The notes: generated from the sequence alone by a model not told the origin. A stretch of DNA of 64,000 bases from JBCCMA01 sp045107005 (GCA_045107005.1 JBGCFP010000056.1:23635-87634), one strand, 5' to 3'; shown: positions 52,448-62,432, numbered from the stretch's first letter. A program made the numbers and translations.

Positions 52448-52487
52448 TGCCAGACTCTGCCCTCCGCGAACTAACGGAGAACCATTG

Positions 52488-53678
52488 ATGAACACGACAC
52501 GTCGCCACGATATTGATGCCCTGCGCGCGCTCGCGTTCTCCCTGCTGATTCTCTATCACGTCGGCATGTTTTACGTAAGCTGGGACTGGCATGTGAAATC
52601 GGCCTACATCGCCACCTGGCTTGAACCGCTGATGATTTTCCTGAATCAGTGGCGCATGCCGCTGATCTTCGTCATTTCGGGACTGGCGCTCAATTTTCTG
52701 ATGACCTCCCGCGAGGTCGCAGGCTCGGGCCGCAAACTGGCGTCATCGCGTACGCGCCGACTGCTGCCACCGCTGCTCTTTGGCATGCTCATCATCGTCC
52801 CGCCGCAAGCCTATTTCGAAGCACTGTCCAACAACGCGACGCCGTCGGGCTACGGCGAGTTTCTGGTGCGCTATTTCACGTTTCACGAGTGGCCTGAAAA
52901 CGCCTTTGCAGGAAGCAGCAACGGAATGACGTGGAACCATCTGTGGTATTTGCCCTATTTGTTGCTCTACTCGCTCTTGGCGATCCCGTTGTTGAGTGAG
53001 CATGGACGACTGGCCGGCATTCGCCGTTACTGGTGCGCGCGCCGCTCGCTGTCGCTTTACCTGCTACCGGTGCTCTTTTTGCTGCCCATCGGGCTATGGG
53101 TGTTTCCGCGATTTCCCTACATTCGGCACGACTTGATCTCCGATTTTTACGCGCACGCGATGTTCGGCACGTTCTTTTTTCTTGGCGTACTCACCGGTCG
53201 TAACGAGGGTTTATGGCAAGAGATTGCCCGCTTGCGCTTCGTGTCCGTGGGACTGGGTATCGCGACCTTTACCGCGTATCGGCTGGTCCCTGTCATTGCC
53301 GCTGACGATCCAACGTTTGCGTTCAATGCGCTGTGGTCCTTCGTGACCTATCTGAACCGCTGGACCTGGATTCTGGTCGTCTTCGGGTTTGCGCACCAGC
53401 ATTTAAACCGCCCGATGGGGTGGCTGCGCTACGCCAATCGCGCGGTTTTTCCATGGTACGTTTTTCATCAGTCGGTGACGGTGGTGGCTGGCGCCCTGCT
53501 GTCTCGCCTCGCGCTGGGCCCGGTGATCGAACCGGTACTGGTGATTGGAATGACAGTCCTCGGGTGCGTCGTGTTGATGTGGCTGGTCGAGCGACTGTTG
53601 CCGTGGCTGTCACCGCTGGTCGGTTTAAAGCGTCGTCAGCCAACCTCAACAGCAGCGGGGTCGCCAGTGGGGGTCTGA
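52488..53678 (+). CDS. Acyltransferase 3 family membrane protein
   Basis: 396 residues from ATG 52488, with GGAG 8 nt upstream; the open frame extends 49 codons back but would overlap the divergent promoter. About ten hydrophobic helices follow an N-terminal RRHDIDALRALAFSLLILYH, the catalytic-His-bearing motif of the family. It probably acetylates or succinylates a surface glycan or lipid (OpgC/OafA-like), with the substrate not determinable. It diverges from the LytTR gene, which may regulate it. Confidence 0.93.
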   Translation: MNTTRRHDIDALRALAFSLLILYHVGMFYVSWDWHVKSAYIATWLEPLMIFLNQWRMPLIFVISGLALNFLMTSREVAGSGRKLASSRTRRLLPPLLFGMLIIVPPQAYFEALSNNATPSGYGEFLVRYFTFHEWPENAFAGSSNGMTWNHLWYLPYLLLYSLLAIPLLSEHGRLAGIRRYWCARRSLSLYLLPVLFLLPIGLWVFPRFPYIRHDLISDFYAHAMFGTFFFLGVLTGRNEGLWQEIARLRFVSVGLGIATFTAYRLVPVIAADDPTFAFNALWSFVTYLNRWTWILVVFGFAHQHLNRPMGWLRYANRAVFPWYVFHQSVTVVAGALLSRLALGPVIEPVLVIGMTVLGCVVLMWLVERLLPWLSPLVGLKRRQPTSTAAGSPVGV

Positions 53679-53731
53679 CCCGACATGCGCTACCATGCGC
53701 AGCGTCGTGACACCATGAGAGGGCGAGCAGG

Positions 53732-54520
53732 TTGGCCGCACTTTGGCGAACGTTGGCGCTGGTGCTTGCCCTGCTGTTGCTGGGCCTAACCTGGCCAGCC
53801 AGCGCGCATCCGGAAGATGAATTTTGTACACCGGGGGAAGACGGAATGGATCCGGCCCTGTGCCTGGCACTGCGCGAGTTGGATCGCCCGGGAGAGGTGT
53901 CTGCGCCGGCCGTGAAAAAAGCGCCGATCATTGAGCGCAGCGCGTGGAGCACGTTTACAACTTACGTCGCGATCGGCACACGCCACATTCTACCCGGCGG
54001 GCTTGACCACATTCTGTTTGTGCTCGCGTTCTTCCTGTCATCGGTTCGCTTGCGCGCTCTGTTATGGCAAATCGGCGCCTTTACGGTCGCGCACACCGCG
54101 ACACTTGGACTGGTGGCAGGGGGCGTTTTGACGCCACCCGCCGCGATCGTCGAACCGTTTATCGCGCTGAGTATCGTGTGGGTCGCGGTGGAAAATCTGC
54201 TGCGCGACGACGCTTCGCGATACCGACTGGCGCTGGTGTTTGCGTTTGGCCTCGTGCACGGCATGGGCTTCGCCGGTTTTTTTGGTGAGCTTGGTTTGCC
54301 GTCAGGGCAGTTCTTCAGTGCGTTAGTCGGGTTTAATGTTGGCGTTGAAATCGGTCAGTTGACCGTGATCGCCGTGGCACTGTTACTGACGTTTTGGTTG
54401 CGTCCGCGAGCGGCGGGTGACGGACGGGATCTGGTGTATCGACGCTGGGTGGTTCGACCCGTTTCCGCGGCAATTGCCCTGGTCGCGCTGGTCTGGTTTT
54501 TTCAGCGGATTCTGGGGTAA
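53732..54520 (+). CDS. HupE/UreJ-like membrane protein
   Basis: 262 residues. A TTG start has GAGAGGG 8 nt upstream; a nearby ATG (53715) is out of frame. A signal-like N-terminus (ALVLALLLLGLTWPASAH) is followed by a short linker and a HupE/UreJ core of about six helices with TRHILPGGLDHILFVLAFFL and GLVHGMGFAGFFGELG. These His-containing segments may bind Ni or other metals in the hydrogenase/urease-linked family, but no hydrogenase or urease gene is nearby. It converges on the M16 gene. Confidence 0.88.
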   Translation: MAALWRTLALVLALLLLGLTWPASAHPEDEFCTPGEDGMDPALCLALRELDRPGEVSAPAVKKAPIIERSAWSTFTTYVAIGTRHILPGGLDHILFVLAFFLSSVRLRALLWQIGAFTVAHTATLGLVAGGVLTPPAAIVEPFIALSIVWVAVENLLRDDASRYRLALVFAFGLVHGMGFAGFFGELGLPSGQFFSALVGFNVGVEIGQLTVIAVALLLTFWLRPRAAGDGRDLVYRRWVVRPVSAAIALVALVWFFQRILG

Positions 54521-54542
54521 CGGTCGCGCGCGATTCGCGCTT

Positions 54543-54575
54543 ACGTTGCGACACGCGAGGAGCGTGTCGCAACGT
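54543..54575. terminator. Long perfect hairpin between converging genes
   Basis: A 14-bp perfect stem (54543-54556 and 54562-54575) with a 5-nt loop GAGGA lies 22 nt after the HupE-like stop and 14 nt beyond the M16 stop. A short TCATTTT follows on the plus strand. It is probably a terminator shared by both genes. Confidence 0.75.
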
Positions 54576-54589
54576 TCATTTTGCTGCGT

Positions 54590-57475
54590 CTATTTGAAAA
54601 CCAGATCCGCAGGCACCACGCGAATGCGCTCGGCATCAAGCTGCAGCGCGTAATTGGCAATTCGCTCGTCTTCCTCTGCGAGTTCCGGTTTCGGTGTGTT
54701 GTATTGAATGGGCGATGCCAGGTCACCGGCCAGGCGCTGTTTCAAATCATCGGCATCTTTGGCAATGAACACCATTTTCATGTCGTCCGTCTGCACGTTT
54801 TCACGCAGTACACGGTTTACGTCTGCCAGGGTAAGTTTGGCCAGGCCGGCGCGTACGTAGTTGGTGAAGCTGTCAATGTCGTAGTACTCGCTGTCGATGC
54901 CGTAGCCGAGTTGCCGTGACTGCGTTTTGACAAGCAGGCTGACAAATTTGTCGAGATAGTTGCGCGTTGCGTCGAACGACTCCTGGTCGAGGCCGTTCCT
55001 GAGCAGTTCATCTATTTCATAGATTGCTACACGAGTGGCGAAGTGCGCGTCGTTATTGGTACGCAACGGTCGAATCCAGACCTGGAAAATTTGCTGCTCG
55101 CGACCGAGGTTTGCGTCGGGATGGAATTGATACATGCCGCGTGGGAAATACTCGATGTAAGCGTAGTCGCCGTAGTTCATGCCGCGTGTCTCGCGAATGC
55201 GGTCATACAAATAGCTGTTCGAGCTGCGATGCTCACCAAGGTATGAGCGCAACAACCACAGCGCCACCCAGTCCGGATCGCCACGCTTGACGTCGATGGG
55301 AAAACCGAACGACACGGCAACTGCCGGCGTTTCTTTTTCCACGATGATGACGTCTCGCCCGCTGAAAGCCGGGGCTTGCGCGACGGACGCTTTGCTCGCC
55401 GGAGTTCTTGCGGGCAGACGACCGAGATCTTTCTCGACCTTGGCAGCAAACGCCTCGTCGTAGCCGCCGGCCAGACCCAGCGTCACATTATCGGAAGTGT
55501 AGTGCGCCACATAAAACGCACGCACGTCGTCGAGCGTCAGCGATTCAAGATCGTCAGAGCGCCCGATGTTAAACACGCCGTAGGGATGGGTCGGGCCGTA
55601 AATGGACGCGTAGAGCACTTCCTTGCCCAGCTCTTCGTCGTTGTTGCCCACCAGATCCGTGCGGATCGCGTTGATGTGCTGCTGCTTGATGCGCTCGAAA
55701 TCGTCGTCACGCCAGCCTGGCGACAGCAGCTGGTCTTTCACCAGACCGTACCAGACGGCCAGGTTGTCGCGGTGCGCGCCCCCCGCGAGGCGAGTCATTT
55801 CCTTGTCCACCTGCGCGTTGAAACCAGCGGCGATCGGATACATCGCCTGTTCAATTTCCTGAATGCTCCTGGACGTTGAGCCACCGCCGGTCACCATGGC
55901 CGCAGTGAGCGCGGCTAAGCCCTTTTTGCCCACCGGATCGTCGGCGCTGCCGGCGTGAATCACGACGCTGACGTCAATCAACGGCGACGAGGCCGAAGGC
56001 ATGGCGAAGACATCGACTGCGCTTGGTGCCATACGGCGGCTGTCGGCCACGCGCTGGTCGAGCGACGCATTCGCGTCAAAGTCCGGTACAGCCGGCGCGT
56101 TGGACAGCGTGAGCGTAGTGCGACCGACGTCGACAAAATAGCGGTCCGCAAGACGGGTTAGATCATCGGCGGTGATGGACGCGTAGCGTGCGTACGCTTC
56201 GTTTATGACCTGCGGGTCGCGGTCGTGCTGCATGAACGACGCGAGCATGTCGCCGATGGATTCGGAGTTGTCCATCTGACTGGTGAACTGGTAGCGCAGA
56301 CGTGATTTGGTGTTGGCCAGAATCGTGTCGTCCACCGCTTCGGTGCGTGCGCGCTGCAACGTTTCGTTAATCGCGTCCTGCACCTTGCTGGCATTGGCCT
56401 CGTCGGTCAGGCGGGCACCAATGTACAGCAGCCCCGGGTCCTTGCGGTTGGGAAAATAGGCGAAAAACTGGTCGGCCAGCCGCTCGGTGTTGACCACTTT
56501 TTGATACACATCCGAGCTCGGCGAGAAATAGATACTCGACAGCACGTCCATCGCCGGCATGTCTTTTTCGGTCGGGTCAAAGGCCGGGCCGCGCCACGCC
56601 ATCAGCAACCAGGGCTGCGTGGGTGCTTCCCATTCGACGTGCTCGTAGATCGGACCGCTCGGCGGTGGCTCGGTTGGCACGGGTACGTCGTAACTGCCGC
56701 GCTGCCAGTTACCAAAATACTTCCTGACCATGGCGAGAGTCGCGTCCGGGTCCACATCACCCACCACGATGACGCTGGCTTTCTCGGGGCGGTACCAGCG
56801 GTCAAAGAACGTGCGTGAGTAGTCCATCTGATTGGGCATGTCTTCGATGTCACGCAAAAAACCCATGGTGGTGTGTTTGTAAGTGTGCGTCGTAAAACTG
56901 CGATCGCGGCCAACCTCCAGCAACTTTTGTATGGGATTCGAATAGTTCTTCAGATACTCGCCTTTGACCGCGAGCGCTTCGGTTCGAAACTGATCTTCGG
57001 AGTACTTGAGGTTTTGAAATCGATCCGCTTCCAGTTCCAGCATTTTCTCAAGATCGGCTTTGGTAAACGTAATGTGGTAGTTGGTGAAGTCGTCCGTGGT
57101 GAACGCGTTTTGGTCTGCGCCGGCGTTCTTCAGAATTTCGCCGTACTCACTGGCCGGGTAAGTTTCGGTACCGCGGAACATCATGTGCTCGAAAAAATGG
57201 GCGAAGCCAGACTTGCCTGGTTCCACCTCGTTGCGTGATCCGGTCTGAACCGGAATCTGCAGACTCACGATATCGGGGAAGTCGGTTCGTACGATCATCA
57301 CTTTCAGGCCGTTGTCGAGCGTCTCCAGTCGGTACGGCATCGTGAAAATCTGATTGGCGTCCGTCGCCTTCGCCGACGAATCGTCCATCGCGGTTTCGGT
57401 TTGGCCGGTTGTGCTGGTTGCGCAGCCCGATAGTGCAAGGAGGCCAATGGAAACGAGTATGAGATATGAGCGCAT
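54590..57475 (-). CDS. M16-family (pitrilysin-like) metallopeptidase lipoprotein
   Basis: 961 residues with lipobox ALSGC at the N-terminus (Cys18), so it is anchored at a periplasmic membrane face. The inverted Zn motif HFFEHMMF is followed by the distal Glu in LAVKGEY. A complete double-domain architecture (N-lobe to about 470, C-lobe after) is present, with the second lobe lacking the Zn motif as is usual. Degrades peptides or small proteins in the periplasm. ATG 57475 has AAAGGACG upstream. A small lipoprotein gene lies 115 nt upstream on the same strand. Confidence 0.94.
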   Translation of the reverse strand: MRSYLILVSIGLLALSGCATSTTGQTETAMDDSSAKATDANQIFTMPYRLETLDNGLKVMIVRTDFPDIVSLQIPVQTGSRNEVEPGKSGFAHFFEHMMFRGTETYPASEYGEILKNAGADQNAFTTDDFTNYHITFTKADLEKMLELEADRFQNLKYSEDQFRTEALAVKGEYLKNYSNPIQKLLEVGRDRSFTTHTYKHTTMGFLRDIEDMPNQMDYSRTFFDRWYRPEKASVIVVGDVDPDATLAMVRKYFGNWQRGSYDVPVPTEPPPSGPIYEHVEWEAPTQPWLLMAWRGPAFDPTEKDMPAMDVLSSIYFSPSSDVYQKVVNTERLADQFFAYFPNRKDPGLLYIGARLTDEANASKVQDAINETLQRARTEAVDDTILANTKSRLRYQFTSQMDNSESIGDMLASFMQHDRDPQVINEAYARYASITADDLTRLADRYFVDVGRTTLTLSNAPAVPDFDANASLDQRVADSRRMAPSAVDVFAMPSASSPLIDVSVVIHAGSADDPVGKKGLAALTAAMVTGGGSTSRSIQEIEQAMYPIAAGFNAQVDKEMTRLAGGAHRDNLAVWYGLVKDQLLSPGWRDDDFERIKQQHINAIRTDLVGNNDEELGKEVLYASIYGPTHPYGVFNIGRSDDLESLTLDDVRAFYVAHYTSDNVTLGLAGGYDEAFAAKVEKDLGRLPARTPASKASVAQAPAFSGRDVIIVEKETPAVAVSFGFPIDVKRGDPDWVALWLLRSYLGEHRSSNSYLYDRIRETRGMNYGDYAYIEYFPRGMYQFHPDANLGREQQIFQVWIRPLRTNNDAHFATRVAIYEIDELLRNGLDQESFDATRNYLDKFVSLLVKTQSRQLGYGIDSEYYDIDSFTNYVRAGLAKLTLADVNRVLRENVQTDDMKMVFIAKDADDLKQRLAGDLASPIQYNTPKPELAEEDERIANYALQLDAERIRVVPADLVFK

Positions 57476-57590
57476 AGGTGCCGTCCTTTAACAAGAAGGT
57501 CATCAGTGGAAGTGAATTGGGGTTCGATGCCGCCTGGAGCCAAAAGGTTGGGATCGACGCGCGCACCGATATGGCGCGCGCCCATGTTAA

Positions 57591-57863
57591 CTAGAAACCG
57601 CGCGTGGCCCGCTGCACGGCTTCGCGCGTATTGCGGGGCCGTTGTTTTTCGAGCTCTTGCTCGGTCATGACGTCGACCCGTTGGGGCGAGTCACGCACGG
57701 CCTCATCTTTACCGCGTTTGATTCGGCTGCCGGTTTCGGTGGTGGCGGATTCGCGCACGATCGGATCCGGGCCCGCGTCTGGCACATAGAAACCGTCGCC
57801 GACGCAACCGGTCAGCGCGCTGACCGTGATCACGGCGGCGAGGATAAGACGCGCTCTGTTCAA
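57591..57863 (-). CDS. Small lipoprotein, unknown function
   Basis: 90 residues from TTG 57863; the frame is open upstream into the peptide transporter gene. The lipobox SALTGC gives lipidation near residue 20 after ARLILAAVITV. The mature part is short, acidic then basic, with an MTEQELEKQRPRNTREAVQRATRGF-type tail. I do not recognise it. It is placed between the POT transporter and M16 genes on the same strand, so a role in the same cell-envelope process is conceivable. Confidence 0.6.
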   Translation of the reverse strand: MNRARLILAAVITVSALTGCVGDGFYVPDAGPDPIVRESATTETGSRIKRGKDEAVRDSPQRVDVMTEQELEKQRPRNTREAVQRATRGF

Positions 57864-57891
57864 AACAGAGCGGCTCGCGATGCAAGCAGAG

Positions 57892-59412
57892 TTAGTCTTC
57901 GGCACGGGACGCCTGCACTTGCGTTTCCCAGTTCTTGGACACAAATCCGATGGCGATCAGGATGGCTCCGATGGCGACGCTGAACTTGACGATCTGCAGG
58001 TAGAGATTGGGCATCTCCGCGACATTTTCCGGGTCGAAATTGCCGGCGAAAATACCGGCAATAATGTTTCCGATGGAGTAGGTCAACACAAACACACCCA
58101 TCATCTGACCGAGATACCGCTTGGGCGACAGCTTACTAACGGCGCTTAACGCTACCGGGCTGGCAACCAACTCGCCGACGGTGTGAACAAAGTAGGTCAT
58201 GACGAGCCAGTAAGGCGCCGCTTTGAGTCCTGACGCGGCGATCTGTGCGGCAAAAAACATCAGAATAAATCCGCTCGCCATGATGATCAGACCAAGCGCG
58301 CACTTGATGCCGTAGGCAGGCGTAATCATCCGTTTGCCTAGCCACAGCCAGAAGGCGGCAAAAAACGGGGAAAGTACGATGATGAAAAATGAATTGGCCG
58401 ACTGGAACCAGGTCGTGGGAATCTCGAAGCTGCCTACCATGCGATCGGTGTAGTCGCGCGCAAAGAGGTTGAGCGAAGAACCCGCTTGCTCAAAGCCCGA
58501 CCAAAAACACGCTGACGCCACGCACACCAGGAGCAAAGCCAACATGCCTTTCTTTTCCACCCGCGAGAGGTTGCCGCGAAAGTAAATGCCGGCGAAATAA
58601 ATGCTGAAGAAGACAATGAACAGGACAGCGGTGACGCGCGCTACGCTGACCGGATCAAAGTTGATCACCCCGGTCATGATCAGGCCAACCAGGATAACCA
58701 GCGCAACCAGGAACGCGCTGATGATGTTCCAGCTCCGCCGCACGGTGCTGTCCGCCATGGTAACCGTTGGTGCGAGACCTTCGCCCTTAAGCTCACTTGA
58801 GGTCAGGCGGAATTGGATCAGCCCCAACGCCATACCCACAGCGGCGGCGCCAAACGCCCAGTGCCAGCCCACTTTTTCGGCCAGCGTGCCGCACACGTAA
58901 TAGCCAATGATCGAGCCGATATTGATGCCCATGTAGTACAACGCGTAGCCGCTGTCACGACGGGCGTCCGTCGCGCCGTATAGCTGGCCGACCAGTGCAC
59001 TGATATTAGGTTTAAGCAGACCGGTACCGAGAACCACCAGGATCAAGCCGATAAAAAACGTGTTGGTGTTGGGAATGGCGAGCACGATGTGGCCGCACAT
59101 AATAATAATGCCGCCGTACCACACAGCGCGCTGACCCCCGATGAGGCGGTCGGCGATCCAGCCACCGGGCAAGCCCATGAAATAGACGAAGGCGGTGTAC
59201 AACGCGTAGATTGACGTGGCGGTGGCGACGGTGAGTTCCAGCCCGCCGGTCTGCAGCGCTTCGGTCATGAACAAGACCAGCAAGCCGCGCATGCCGTAAT
59301 AGCTCATGCGTTCCCACATCTCGGTGAAAAACAGCGTGCGCAGCCCTTTGGGGTGGCCGAAAAAACCCGTATCGGACGCGCTGACGGCGGTACCGGAGGT
59401 GGTCTGATTCAT
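57892..59412 (-). CDS. POT-family (PTR2) proton-coupled peptide transporter
   Basis: 506 residues from ATG 59412. The N-terminal TEMWERMSYYGMRGLLVLFM carries the ExxER proton-coupling motif of the POT family. About 12-14 transmembrane helices follow, with a final VGELVASPVALSAVSKLSP PTR signature. Imports di- and tripeptides with protons across the inner membrane. Its location between an M16 and an M2 peptidase, both of which give short peptides, suggests one peptide-uptake system. It is divergent from the M2 gene across 288 nt. Confidence 0.94.
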   Translation of the reverse strand: MNQTTSGTAVSASDTGFFGHPKGLRTLFFTEMWERMSYYGMRGLLVLFMTEALQTGGLELTVATATSIYALYTAFVYFMGLPGGWIADRLIGGQRAVWYGGIIIMCGHIVLAIPNTNTFFIGLILVVLGTGLLKPNISALVGQLYGATDARRDSGYALYYMGINIGSIIGYYVCGTLAEKVGWHWAFGAAAVGMALGLIQFRLTSSELKGEGLAPTVTMADSTVRRSWNIISAFLVALVILVGLIMTGVINFDPVSVARVTAVLFIVFFSIYFAGIYFRGNLSRVEKKGMLALLLVCVASACFWSGFEQAGSSLNLFARDYTDRMVGSFEIPTTWFQSANSFFIIVLSPFFAAFWLWLGKRMITPAYGIKCALGLIIMASGFILMFFAAQIAASGLKAAPYWLVMTYFVHTVGELVASPVALSAVSKLSPKRYLGQMMGVFVLTYSIGNIIAGIFAGNFDPENVAEMPNLYLQIVKFSVAIGAILIAIGFVSKNWETQVQASRAED

Positions 59413-59700
59413 AAATTGTCCCGTCGCAAAAAAGCGCGTTTTTTGTTTGTGTTTGCTGGCGCGCAAGCAGGCAGGCCGCGCGAAATCGCCACAAATCTAT
59501 CATAAATGGGCCGGGCGATTAGCATTGCGCCGCGCAATCGCCAGTCGCCCGGCATCATTGGCCGTTTCAGGGGCGTCGCAACCCGGCGACCTGGACGCGG
59601 GGAGGATACGCCGCCCGGTTGGCTTTTGTGCCGTTTTATGTTGTCGTCGCGGGCCGCGGCGCACCGTGGCGGTACAGATATCGAGTTTTCGGGAGCGACT

Positions 59701-61536
59701 ATGGGTATTGGACGATTTCTTGGCGTCGTGGCGTTTTTTGCCTTGGGCGCGTGCGTGCCCGAGGGCGAGGTCACCGAGCCGGCTCGCGCGAGCGAATCCG
59801 CCGCGCCGTCAGCCGCCGATGCAGACGCGTTTATCGACAACGTGAACCTTGAGCTCGCGAAACTCAATCTGGAGCAGGCCAAACTCGAATGGATTCGCGC
59901 GACTTACATCACCGAAGACTCCGTGGCTCTGGCGGCAGGGGCCAGTGTGAAAGCCCTCGCGTTCAGCAGTCGCACCATTGAGGAAGCGAAGGGCTTTAAT
60001 GGGGTCGAGCTTGGCGGTGCCACGGGTCGCGCCATCGATCTGATCAAACTGGGTTCGTCGATGCCGGCGCCCAACGACCCCGAGCTGCGCGCCGAGCTTG
60101 CGCGCATCGCGGTAGACATGGATTCGATGTACGGCAAAGGCAAATACTGTCCCGATGGGGAAGGCAGTTGTCGAAATCTCGGCGAGCTGGAGAATGCTCT
60201 GGCGACATCGCGCAATTACGACACGCTGCTCGAGGCCTGGACCGGGTGGCGCTCCATTTCGCCGCCGATCCGTCCCCTCTACGAACGCTTTGCCGAGTTG
60301 ACGGCCATGGGCGCCAAAGAGCTCGGCTACGACAACCTTGGCGATCTGTGGAAGTCGGGGTACGACATGCCGCCCGCCGAATTTGAACAGGAAGCCGAGC
60401 GTTTGTGGGGGCAGGTCGAACCGCTGTATGAGGCGCTGCACTGTCACGTGCGCGCCAAGCTCGGCGAAAAATACGGCATCGACAAAGTGCCGCAAGACGG
60501 TCCGATTCCGGCGCATCTGCTGGGCAATATGTGGTCGCAGCAGTGGAACAACATCTACGATCTGATCGAACCTTACCCGGGCGAAGCGAGCCTCGACGTA
60601 TCAAGCGCGCTGGTGGAGCAACGGTATTCGGCGCTCAAAATGGTCGAACAAGCGGAAGATTTCTTCATGTCGCTGGGGATGCCCGAGCTGCCGGATACGT
60701 TTTGGGAACGCTCGATGTTTACCAAGCCGCGTGACCGCGACGTCGTGTGCCACGCCAGCGCGTGGCCGATCGACGGCAAGGAAGACGTGCGCATAAAGAT
60801 GTGCATTGAGCCCACCGAAGAGTTTCTGACCACGATTTATCACGAGCTCGGTCACATCTATTACTTCCTGGTCTACAACGATCAGCCGCTGCTGTTTCAG
60901 GACGGCGCACACGACGGATTCCACGAGGCAATAGGCGACACCGTCGTGCTCTCCATGACGCCTGACTACCTGCAGCAAATTGGATTGGTCGGCGAGGTGC
61001 AACCGAGCCGCGAGTCGGTGATCAATCAACAGATGAAAATGGCGCTTGAGAAGATCGCCTTCTTGCCGTTTGGCAAACTGGTCGACCAGTGGCGCTGGGA
61101 CGTGTTCTCGGGCAAGACGCCCCCTGAGTCTTACAACGCCGACTGGTGGAAACTGCGCACGCGCTATCAGGGCATCGCCCCGCCAGTGGAGCGCACCGAA
61201 GATGACTTTGATCCGGGCGCCAAATATCACGTGCCGGGCAATACGCCTTACACGCGATATTTTTTGTCGTTCGTACTGCAGTTTCAGTTCCACAAGGCAC
61301 TGTGTGAGTACGCGGGCGTCGACGCGCCGCTGAACGAATGTTCCATCTACGGAAACGAGGTGGCCGGCAAGCGCTTCATGGATATGTTGGCGCTCGGTCG
61401 CAGTGTTCCGTGGCCAGAGGCTCTCGAAAAGCTGACGGGCCAGTCGCAAATGGACGGCTCGGCGATCATTGACTATTTCGCCCCGCTCATGAGCTGGCTC
61501 GGCGAGCAGAATCAGGGGCGCAGCTGCGGCTGGTGA
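59701..61536 (+). CDS. M2-family peptidyl-dipeptidase (ACE-like) lipoprotein
   Basis: 611 residues from ATG 59701, with GGGAG upstream. Lipobox ALGAC (Cys18) shows a membrane-anchored envelope location. The Zn motif HELGH and the downstream Glu in HEAIGDTVVLSM define an M2 peptidase. It removes C-terminal dipeptides from oligopeptides, like angiotensin-converting enzyme. The family is common in peptide-degrading gamma-proteobacteria. Its stop overlaps the EamA gene's start. Confidence 0.95.
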   Translation: MGIGRFLGVVAFFALGACVPEGEVTEPARASESAAPSAADADAFIDNVNLELAKLNLEQAKLEWIRATYITEDSVALAAGASVKALAFSSRTIEEAKGFNGVELGGATGRAIDLIKLGSSMPAPNDPELRAELARIAVDMDSMYGKGKYCPDGEGSCRNLGELENALATSRNYDTLLEAWTGWRSISPPIRPLYERFAELTAMGAKELGYDNLGDLWKSGYDMPPAEFEQEAERLWGQVEPLYEALHCHVRAKLGEKYGIDKVPQDGPIPAHLLGNMWSQQWNNIYDLIEPYPGEASLDVSSALVEQRYSALKMVEQAEDFFMSLGMPELPDTFWERSMFTKPRDRDVVCHASAWPIDGKEDVRIKMCIEPTEEFLTTIYHELGHIYYFLVYNDQPLLFQDGAHDGFHEAIGDTVVLSMTPDYLQQIGLVGEVQPSRESVINQQMKMALEKIAFLPFGKLVDQWRWDVFSGKTPPESYNADWWKLRTRYQGIAPPVERTEDDFDPGAKYHVPGNTPYTRYFLSFVLQFQFHKALCEYAGVDAPLNECSIYGNEVAGKRFMDMLALGRSVPWPEALEKLTGQSQMDGSAIIDYFAPLMSWLGEQNQGRSCGW

Positions 61537-62432
61537 TGTCCTCACGCTACGGAATTTTGATGGCCTTCGCGCTGGTCAATGCCGTGTGGGGAACCACGTT
61601 TCTGGCGATTCGCGTTGGCGTGCAAGACTTGCCACCGGGTCTGTTTGGCGGCGTGCGATTCCTGCTCGGTGGTCTGATCATGATCGTTGTCGCGCGGCTG
61701 CTGAAGCAATCGTTACCCCGCACCTGGGCGGACTGGAAAGTGATCCTGATCACCGGATTTCTCATGGTGGTCGGCGGCAACGGTCTGGTCACGTGGGCCG
61801 AGCAGTGGCTGCCGTCGAACCAAGCTGCACTGCTGGTGACCGCGTCGGCGTTGTGGATGGCGCTGCTCGGTACGCTTGGGCCAAAAGGCGTTGCGTTGAC
61901 CCCGCGAGTGATCTTCGGGCTCGCACTTGGGTTTGCCGGCACGACGGTGATGTTCTGGCCGGAATCGGGGTTTAGCAGCGAGTATTTGTGGGCGCAGCTC
62001 GCAGCCCTGGGCTCAAGTTTTCTGTGGTCGGTGGCCGCCATTTATCTGCGCAACGCAGAGCTTGAAACCCGGGAGATTCCGTTCGCCGCCGCGCAGATGC
62101 TCAGCGGAGGATTAATGATGTGCGTGATCGGTGTCCTCGCGGGAGAATTGCCGCGTTGGGAAATGACCACGAACGGGGCGCTGTCTTTGAGCTACCTGGT
62201 CGTGATGGGTTCGTGCATCGCCTATTCGGCCTACTTGTGGATGATTCCGCGCGCGGCACCTGCGACGCTCGGTACTATTGCGTACATAGTACCGGTGATC
62301 GCGACGTTTGCCGGTTGGGGCTTACTTGGCGAACGACTCAGTGGGGCCCAGTTTTTTGGCATGGCCGTGATCGTCGTCGGCGTCGCAATCGTGACATGGC
62401 CCGAGCGACGCGATGCGCTGACTGGGGGCTGA
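61536..62432 (+). CDS. EamA-family (DMT) transporter
   Basis: 298 residues from ATG 61536; GTG 61533 is an equally possible start and both overlap the M2 stop. Ten predicted transmembrane helices in two repeated halves, with the YedA-like ALVNAVWGTTFLAIRVGVQ N-terminus and AGWGLLGERLSGAQFFGMAVI near the end. Substrate unknown; many relatives export amino acids or metabolites. Coupling to the M2 peptidase suggests it exports a product of peptide catabolism, but this is inference. Confidence 0.91.
   Translation: MSSRYGILMAFALVNAVWGTTFLAIRVGVQDLPPGLFGGVRFLLGGLIMIVVARLLKQSLPRTWADWKVILITGFLMVVGGNGLVTWAEQWLPSNQAALLVTASALWMALLGTLGPKGVALTPRVIFGLALGFAGTTVMFWPESGFSSEYLWAQLAALGSSFLWSVAAIYLRNAELETREIPFAAAQMLSGGLMMCVIGVLAGELPRWEMTTNGALSLSYLVVMGSCIAYSAYLWMIPRAAPATLGTIAYIVPVIATFAGWGLLGERLSGAQFFGMAVIVVGVAIVTWPERRDALTGG

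Noticed and set aside
54543..54575. Terminal inverted repeat of an insertion sequence
   Set aside because: The repeat halves are 5 nt apart, with no transposase or target duplication nearby; a terminator is simpler.
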